A stretch of 64,000 nucleotides of DNA. It comes from Monarcha castaneiventris obscurior. Its lineage: Eukaryota; Chordata; Aves; Passeriformes; Monarchidae. The notes below the pieces were generated by a model. The model did no database searches, was not told the origin of the DNA, and was given only the letters and a program-made list of their open reading frames with translations. This document shows positions 57,116 through 64,000 of the stretch, one piece after another. A program made the translations under genes and the position numbers. The stretch spans positions 620,001-684,000 of the forward strand of contig JAMPIT010000437.1 in the NCBI GenBank assembly GCA_026261815.1. The letters run 5' to 3'. Within the stretch, counting starts at the first letter, position 1, and each line of letters opens with the position of its first letter.

Positions 57116-60100
57116 AATTTAAATGGTGTTGACTTAAAATCCTGCTGAGAAAAATTCTGATTAGTTTTGGCTCTTTAACTCCGTAACAGAAACAATTCTG
57201 AGATTGATGAGGATGAAGTGCATGAGAGAGGGAGTTACGTACATTGTGGTTGTTTCTGGAGGGTTCATTTACATGTAAAGAAAAATTCTATCAGGTTTAT
57301 TGTAAATGCTGTTGTAAATTATTTTAATGTTATTGGAAATAATCCTTGCTGAACAGCCCTTGGTTTACGGCTGTGCTTTCTTCTTCAGACACAAAGGAAA
57401 TGAGTATGAACAAAAACCCTTAAATTTCTTTTATGTAGACAGGTGTTGTTGATTTATGTGTAATTCCCCATGAAATACTGGCTCGTGGTTCAAATTGAGT
57501 CTAAAATTATTTAGGACTAAGAATAGTTTAGCAATTCCTTGAAACTGAAGAGCCTAATAGGCACAGACAAAGCAAAATGCGAAGCAGGGGAAATGCATTG
57601 GGAAGCAACTGCAAATCAAGTTATTTCAAGAAAACAACCAAATGCTGCTGGGAACATTTGTGTTGCCAGAGATGACAGGAGAGCTGCACAGAGCTTTAAA
57701 ATGGGCAACTTAACAGGAGTGTCCTATGGCCTGTAGGGATGTGTCAGGGCTGCACAGGAGAAGGAGCCTAACAGTTGGCAGAGAACACCTCTGCTTGCAG
57801 AAACACCTGAAAAGCACCAAATGCTGCTCACACCTATGGGTACGGCAGAAAAAAGATGGATTATTGGGAAGAATGGGTGGTAGGCTAAAATTGTGTGTAA
57901 GCCAAGGACAGGATAAAGAAAGGCCTGTCGGTTACACACAGGGTTATCAGGTGTTGTATTGTCGAGCTACACTAAACGTCTCTGAAAGGGCTGAAGATAA
58001 ATTTGGGCTGGGGCAGAGTATTTGGAAGACTAAATATATTTGAAACAAGGGACAAAATGCCTAACAATTATTTCAATGCATAAAAGCCTGTTCCAGACAG
58101 ATTCATTCTACTACAGGCTCTCGGTGACAGTCCCAGATTTGAGCTGTGCACCTCCTGCACCTGTGGGTCTGTGTGTTTGACCTCCCACTAATTCTGCAGC
58201 AATTGCTCCAGCTGCTGTTCCTTTTCCACTCTTTGTTCATAGTTTGTGGGTTGAACAGGGCGGCAGAGCTGGGTGGGTAGGAGGTGGAATCGGTCCCTGT
58301 GCGCCTGCTGAGCAGCTCCTGGAGCCAGGCGTGAGCTCGGGAGGGCAGCAGGGCTGACAGCGTGTGCTGCACTGCAGGGAAAGTGGGAGAGGAGCTGTGA
58401 GTCGGTCTGGGACTGGCAATTCCTCGGGAAGGGCCTCGATGGGATCTGCTGGAGCTGTTTCCCTCGATCACACACACATGAATGCATTATTCTGGCTGAC
58501 GGTAACAAGGTAACAACTCAGCAGTACAGACCCAAACACTGCACCTCCCTTTCCTCAGTCTGTTTCCCATTCCAAACGAAACGTGAATACCTCCAGATGA
58601 GAACGCGCTGCACTCCCACCTGTGCCTGACTCCCACGCCTTTGAATGTCAGTCTATTCACGGCAACAATCATAGGAAACATCCTCGGAGGATCTGACTGT
58701 GGATAGACTTACGTGAACAGTTTGTGGAACCAAAAATCTGGGTTTGGATTAAGTTGAATTAACTAAAGAGTTTGGCTGACATTTCTAAGGACTAATATTT
58801 AATTGCAATGGTTTTCAATTATACATTATGATTTTTTTTTTCCCAGAGAATGAACTGGAATTAATAAAAAAATATTAGAACAGTAACATATTTGATGGAA
58901 AAAGAAGATTTTCCCCTGTTTTCCTGATGAAACTAAGACGGTGTATTGTGCAGTTTTTGCTGCCTCTGGATATTTCCCTCTCACACCTGTGCTGGAACAC
59001 GGGTATGATGGATGGCTGTGTGCTGCCTAGGAGCAGCCACACTGGCTAAGGACAGGGATTTCAGACCGTGTACCCATGGGTGTGTTGCTCAGTCTCCTTT
59101 TTTTTCCACTTTATTTTGCAGTACTTCAGATGACAGGAAATAAAAGGTAAGGCCTAGCCAGCAAACAGAATCTTGCTGCTTCTTTGAAGGAAGTGGAGAA
59201 GCCACAACAGAGAACAGCACAAAACCAAAATAATTTTGCAGCTGCATTTGGGTGCACTGGAAAGGGAGAGATGGGTATGGCCGAGTTCCCATCGGAAGGG
59301 AGGTGCAGGGAATGAGCCACAAAATTAACACAGCATGGATCATTTTGGCCATGAAGTTTAAGAGAAGAAATTTTTGAGAGATGATGTTAAGGAGTAAGGG
59401 TGGGAATTAGCTAATGCCTGGGGGTAAAAAGACGTGGAGAAAGCGGAGTCATGGCTGACTGAGAGGTTACAAACTCAGGTCAGGAAAAGGACAGCGGGTG
59501 TGAGCCAGGAGCGGGAGAGGAGCAGGGACAAAGCGGGGACTGAGGGGACTGGCGGGGGAAGCAGTGGGATTTGGGGGCCCAGCTGAATGGAGAACAAGTC
59601 ATTCAGCAAAGGAAGTAGAAAGGATGATTAAGATATAAATCAGGATCCTTTGGGGATCTGAGCAAGAAGTAAAACAAAGAGAAGTCAATTCAAGGAAGTA
59701 AAGAAATGTGGGAGGCACAGGAACAGACTGGGGCAGCCTGCAATTGCTCCACAACACAGCACGCCACAGAAGCCTCAGAGAAACACATTCAAACGTGTAT
59801 TTCATTCATTTCATTTCATATGAAGCTGAGAAAGGATTATCAACATTTTCCAGTTTCATTTTACAATTATTTTTTCCCCAAATATCCTAAAAGCACAGAG
59901 AACATAATTTGAAGAGTGTGCATTTGTGAATTTGTGCGAGGTGCCTTCTTAAGGGTGTGCTGAATGGGACCAAGTGGAGGAAGGTGGTTTACCCGGGGTG
60001 GCTCTGCACAGTTCTCCTGCTCTCCACCCCTGCACAAGTCTGTGCTAACAGGTGAAATGTTTGGATCACTGACAGGAATGTCCCTGGTAATGGAAAGCAC

Positions 60101-60750
60101 AGAGAAGGATCTTTCCAGGACTCAGCTGTAAGCAGAGGTGGGACATGGAACCTTGCCTCGAGTTCCTGAGGCAGATAGGAAGAAAGGTACCCACCAAACA
60201 CTTAGATTTTGTATTGAGTGCTTTCCATCAGAGTTTTAATTCAAGTAATAGATTAAAATGAAAGCACAAACTTAATCATTAAATTTAATGCATCATACAT
60301 TTGCCGTACACTTTGAAAAGTATGAAAAGCTTTCCATTTTGAAAAGTCCATTGTGATGTCCCAGGCACTGCAGAATGCAAATTCCGGAACATGGCTGTGG
60401 CAAGGAGGATAAGGAAACAAGGACTGGAGGAAGTGGTTACTGTGAGGGTCCCTCATACCCAAATGTTTGTTTTAGCACAAATAAGACAAGCTTGCAGCAA
60501 TAAAATCAATGATCCTGTGGCGAACTAATGAGGGAAAGTGTGAGAAGATCTGACTAATAAAAAATGGAAATTGCATGTTGTGTGAAAAGCAGGTATCACT
60601 TCCATATTGTGCAGGCTCTACTTTTCTATTTATCAGTAGCATACATTAATATACCACCACTACAAAATGTTGCAGTTTGTTCCTCTGTACCCTTCCTCTG
60701 CATGAAAGGAAGGCTGAATTGCAGTCTAAGCCTGAGTCCACCCTTGTTTT
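57116..60750. other. Intergenic DNA, no gene seen
   Basis: Mostly AT-rich. Bases 58200-58450 and 59440-59590 are more GC/purine-rich. Bases 57540-57800 might be an old, unrecognised repeat. No coding gene is supported. Confidence 0.4.
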
Positions 60751-60837
60751 CCATCCATCCATCCATCCATCCATCCATCCATCCATCCATCCATCCATCC
60801 ATCCATCCATCCATCCATCCATCCATCCATCCATCCA
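60751..60837. repeat. (ATCC)n microsatellite
   Basis: About 21-22 perfect CCAT/ATCC tetranucleotide units. Frames through it give the His-Pro-Ser-Ile or Met-Asp-Gly-Trp repeats expected of a tetranucleotide. Confidence 0.98.
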
Positions 60838-61379
60838 CATTGTTACAAACAAGGTGGTTTATAAGCAGATTCCCACACCAGAAACAGAAGAAGTGGCTAC
60901 AAAATCTGCCTTCCCCCTCGTTTAACCCAGACCCGTTTGTGACTCTCAGCAGGTGCCTGTGTTCAGGAACAGGTATCGCTGTGTAATTAACATGAGCTAG
61001 TTACTGAGCAGTGTAAGTTTATCAGAGTAAACAGATGTAAACCGTGCTCTGCCTTCTGTCATTTACCAGTCATTTCCTTGAGAAGGAAAGTTTTAACCAC
61101 CAGAAATAAATCCACAGATGTTTAGCTGGCAATGTAAGTAAAGACAATTATCTTTGTGAATTTTATAGTACAGTATCTAGATGTCACTGGCAAGCGGAGG
61201 CACATTAATGACCTTTATTCAGATGGGTGTTGGTGACACTGCTATCACAGATGCCTGCGGGGCACTGGCTGGGGCCACACAGCTCAGGCACAACAGCAGA
61301 TCAGCCCTTAGCAGCACTTGGTGCTGTTTGGTGACATTTTCACCAGGCAGACACCAGCTCCAGGCTTCCCTCTGGAACG
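60838..61379. other. Intergenic DNA before a CpG island
   Basis: AT-balanced unique DNA with no recognised feature. Confidence 0.4.
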
Positions 61380-61461
61380 CACCATGCCGAGCCCTCAGCC
61401 CTCCGCCCCTCAGAGAGCCGCCGAAGTGGGCGGGCGCCGGCACCCGGGAGCACTGCACTCC

Positions 61462-61731
61462 GATTGGTCCGGCGTTCCCGCGCCGCTCCGCGATTGGTCC
61501 GGTGTTCCCGCGCCGGGAAGTGATTAATACGGCGTTCCCGCGCCGCGCAGCGATTGGTCCGGCCTTCCTGCGCTGCGTGGCGATTGGTCGGCGTTCCCGC
61601 ACAGCGCGGCGATTGGTCCGGTGTTCGCGCGCTGCGCGGCGATTGGTCCGGCGTTCCCGCGCTGCGCGGCGATTGGGCCGGTGTTCCCGCGCCGCGATTG
61701 GTCCGGCGTTCCCGCGCCGCGCCGTGATTGG
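61462..61731 (-). repeat. 30-bp tandem array of inverted CCAAT boxes with E2F-like motifs
   Basis: GATTGGTCCGG-type units repeat every 29-30 bp (25 bp once). Intact ATTGG, i.e. CCAAT on the - strand, starts at 61463, 61493, 61553, 61583, 61612, 61642, 61672, 61697 and 61727. A tenth unit, at about 61523, is mutated to ATTAA. Between them TTCCCGCGC occurs intact at 61475, 61505, 61535, 61654, 61684 and 61709, with TTCGCGCGC at about 61624. CCAAT is the core of NF-Y sites. TTCCCGCGC resembles E2F or CDE elements. Confidence 0.95.
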
Positions 61732-61794
61732 TGCTTTCTGCCACTTTGGGGTCGGTTCGGCGCGGGGCGGGGAGCGCGCACCCTGAGGGGAGCG

Positions 61795-61804
61795 AAGATG
61801 GCGG
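61795..61804 (+). promoter_or_regulatory. YY1-like element
   Basis: AAGATGGCGG followed by T matches the YY1 consensus AAGATGGCGGC except for the last base. In housekeeping promoters this motif usually lies just downstream of the start in the direction of transcription, which here would be the + strand. Confidence 0.6.
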
Positions 61805-61860
61805 TGGCGCTGTGAGGGGAGCGTGTCCGACACGGGGTGGAGCCGCGACAATGCGGTGTG

Positions 61861-64000
61861 AATCACCCTGAGCTTCTGGGAGCTTGACCTGCTCCCACAG
61901 CCCGTGCAGTTTGCCCTACATAAGCATGCCTGCCCCTCCTGTTCTTCTCCACAAGCACCTTCGTTTTCAGGCAAGACATTCCAGCTCGCACAGCCACCAA
62001 ACTGTCACAAAAAGTAGATGAGCTGTGAGGGGTGATACTCCCCTTCAGGTAAATAAAAATTCCATGCGTCCCCTGCAGTCTAACGTATCAAAAAATAACA
62101 GGGTTGTAGTAACACAAGATAGCTTGCAGGACTTAAAAGCTGACTGATTCAAATTACCTCAGCAGTCATACTATATTTCTAATATCATACAACATGTTTA
62201 TTGCTTCTACTTCAGAGTGCAATACTTGATGAATTTTTAAAATGTATTTATTTAAACATTATAACCATGGACACAGAAAATTTACACATATTGCACTTCT
62301 AATGAGTTCCTCAGCTAACTGCACTTTCAACCCACCACAATTTCTGCACGTCTCCTGTAGCCTAAATTACTGAGTAAAAATAAAAACCAAGTAAGTTTAA
62401 GGAATATATGAAAAAAGGCAAAATCCATGTAATAGTAAATTGAGTTGTGGAGACGTGAACCTGCCCATAAGAGTGCCCATAACTGTCCCAGTGTTCTCTT
62501 CGGGAGTTTCTGTAAATGAGGTTTTTCTCACAGATTCACTGTAGGGGATGGGACTGGGTGTGAAACTCTGAGATCAGGCTCCAGGTTGGCTGCAGCTGGG
62601 CGCCGGGGGGCCGTGAGGGTGCTGAGCCCTCCGTGGTCTCCTGCAGGTAGCTCCATCAGAGAGCTCACAGCTCCAGAATGGAAAGCAGCAGGATTATTTC
62701 TGCAGGAGAGCTTGCCAGTCATGAGGACAACTGAGTTGTTTGGTCATCATTTATGCTCTGTGCTCTTCCCATGTTTTTCTAGTGCTAGGCACTGAAAAGA
62801 GGAGAAACAACTGAGACGGGTAGATGAAGAAGGGAGAGAAATTATTTTTCTGGCAAATCTTTTATTTTCTGTTTTATTTTTTATTTTTTTTAATTGCCCT
62901 GCCCTGGCACAGTGTTGTAGTGCTCATGCTGTAAATGCTCCAGGAAACTATCCAAATTTATAGGAAAAACTACTTAATGTTTGCTTGGAAACACAAAAAC
63001 CCACAACCCATACAAGCCATCCTGCGAGTGTAACACCTGTGCGTTTGTCAGCCATCTTCAGTGATTCATTTTACCTGTTTGCTGTAGATCTTGCACAAGA
63101 ACATGTACAAGCTGTGCTGGATTATGAGCTGTTGTATTTATAACATTATTTAGTACCATTTAGTTACTAGAAGAAAATTTTCCCCCTCTCAAAACCTCAC
63201 TTGTTAGAAAGGAATACAATTACTGAATGTTTATGCAGGGGTTCTAAAGTACATGGCAAAGATTTTATCCCTTAAAGTATGAATGCCTACATATAATCTG
63301 AATACATTTCTGGGAAGGTTTTAATTGCACACTGATAACAGGGAGTCTTTGTGGCAACACTCGTTCATTGGATCATGATCAAAAAGCAAAGGAATAGAAT
63401 TATGTAGAGACCAACTTCCTCCTTGCTGTATTCCCTCTGCTGCTTTCAGGGCAATTATGACGCATTTCTGCATTCCAGAATTTAGGGAAAAGAAGATGGG
63501 GGAGGGAAACAAAATCCTTTGGTAGTTTTGACTCGCAAGAAATGGGTTTTTATTCACAGAGAGGTCTGGCCCCATTACTATTCAGAAAGCAAACAATACC
63601 CAGCTCAGCAGCTGGAATGAGCCGGGGGTACTGGATCTGTGCAGAGGGATGTGGGGTCATGTGTGTCTGAACTGGCCATGCTGATTATTATTTTCAGCTT
63701 TGTGATTGTGGTTCAGTAACAAAATACATGCTGAAGTCAAGGTGCATGGCTCCCCAAAGACTTGCAAATCCCACTAATGGCCTACAGAGCATTGGTGATT
63801 TTGAGTGACTTAAATTTTGTCTTCTTTTTGAGGCTTGTGAACCATGGGAGATAAGCTGATCTGTTATTTCAGATCAGTGGTGAGATACTAAAAAAGCCAT
63901 TGTTTAGGCTGGCAGCTCTATAAATGGCTGTGGGAATTGTTAACCTGATTCTCCTGGCCTGTGCTGGTAGAAACTGGGGCTGGTACTGAATGCTACTGGA
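61861..64000. other. AT-rich DNA downstream of the CpG island
   Basis: The donor-like CAG|GTAAAT is at 62048/62049. Beyond it the sequence is AT-rich and complex with no recognised gene, LINE or array. Bases 62590-62690 are a small GC-rich patch. Confidence 0.4.

Larger units (their letters stand above)
61380..61860. promoter_or_regulatory. CpG island, candidate CCAAT-array promoter
   Basis: About 480 bp are extremely CpG-rich, in sharp contrast with both flanks. The island is built around a 30-bp CCAAT array at 61462-61731 and continues through a GC box (GGGGCGGGG, about 61764-61772) to a YY1-like element at 61795. There is no TATA box. The usual layout of CCAAT boxes, GC box and then YY1 at the start points to transcription on the + strand beginning at about 61740-61795. 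A donor-like CTTCAG|GTAAAT lies downstream, with GT at 62049-62050. No protein is recognisable after it, so the product, if any, is unknown. Confidence 0.6.

Noticed and set aside
60626..60986. Frames encoding Met-Asp-Gly-Trp or His-Pro-Ser-Ile repeats
   Set aside because: They are products of the (ATCC)n microsatellite only.
61219..61974. Arg/Asn/Thr-rich open frames on both strands of the CCAAT array
   Set aside because: They are translations of the 30-bp repeat. Both strands are open, and the array is better explained as regulatory or minisatellite DNA.
1..64000. tRNA, rRNA or snRNA genes
   Set aside because: I found no tRNA A/B-box pairs with a clover-leaf, no rRNA segments and no snRNA promoter motifs. 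A covariance-model scan would be needed to exclude diverged copies and microRNAs.

Overview
The window reads as vertebrate nuclear DNA, most likely from a bird. It is mostly non-coding and of moderate GC. It carries several 5'-truncated CR1-type LINE fragments, including the typical CR1 3' end with short ATTCCATG-like repeats, and no Alu, L1 or B-type SINEs. GC-rich minisatellites and isolated CpG islands, common in avian DNA, punctuate it. Only one protein-coding gene can be supported with confidence: an intronless, full-length Rap2-subfamily small GTPase (RAP2B) on the + strand at 33710-34261.

Layout. Bases 1-9.9 kb are non-coding with CR1 fragments and an exact 25-bp tandem duplication. 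A CpG island at about 9.96-10.36 kb holds a TATA/MEF2-like box and a splice-donor-like site. From 14.8 to 21.2 kb lies a cluster of GC-rich tandem repeats (units of 60, about 15-18, about 9-10, 28 and 69 bp), with a CTCF-like site and three CR1 fragments. From 21 to 32 kb the sequence is mostly AT-rich, with one older CR1-like piece. The RAP2B CpG island runs from about 32.4 to 34.75 kb. It contains a 32/49-bp minisatellite, three tandem CCAAT-plus-GC-box modules, a pyrimidine-rich 5' UTR, the CDS and a G-rich proximal 3' UTR; candidate poly(A) signals lie at 36.88 and 37.99 kb. From 37 to 61 kb there is a gene-poor stretch with a 71/89-bp minisatellite (44.8-45.3 kb), GC-rich islands at 43.5 and 49.0 kb, a CR1 fragment, homopolymer and G/T-rich tracts, and an (ATCC)n microsatellite. 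At 61.38-61.86 kb there is an unusual CpG island.

The most interesting non-coding signal is that last island. It contains a roughly 30-bp tandem array with nine intact inverted CCAAT boxes (ATTGG) alternating with TTCCCGCGC (E2F-like) motifs. An AAGATGGCGG (YY1-like) element follows about 65 bp downstream. It looks like a promoter made from a minisatellite, with no recognisable coding gene attached in this window. RAP2B's own promoter uses the same 30-32 bp CCAAT spacing with three copies.

Most long open frames here lie in GC-rich repeats, where stops are rare, and are not credible genes. The longest, 786 codons, runs antisense through RAP2B. Statements about conservation, expression and species are inference, because no alignment or transcript data were available.
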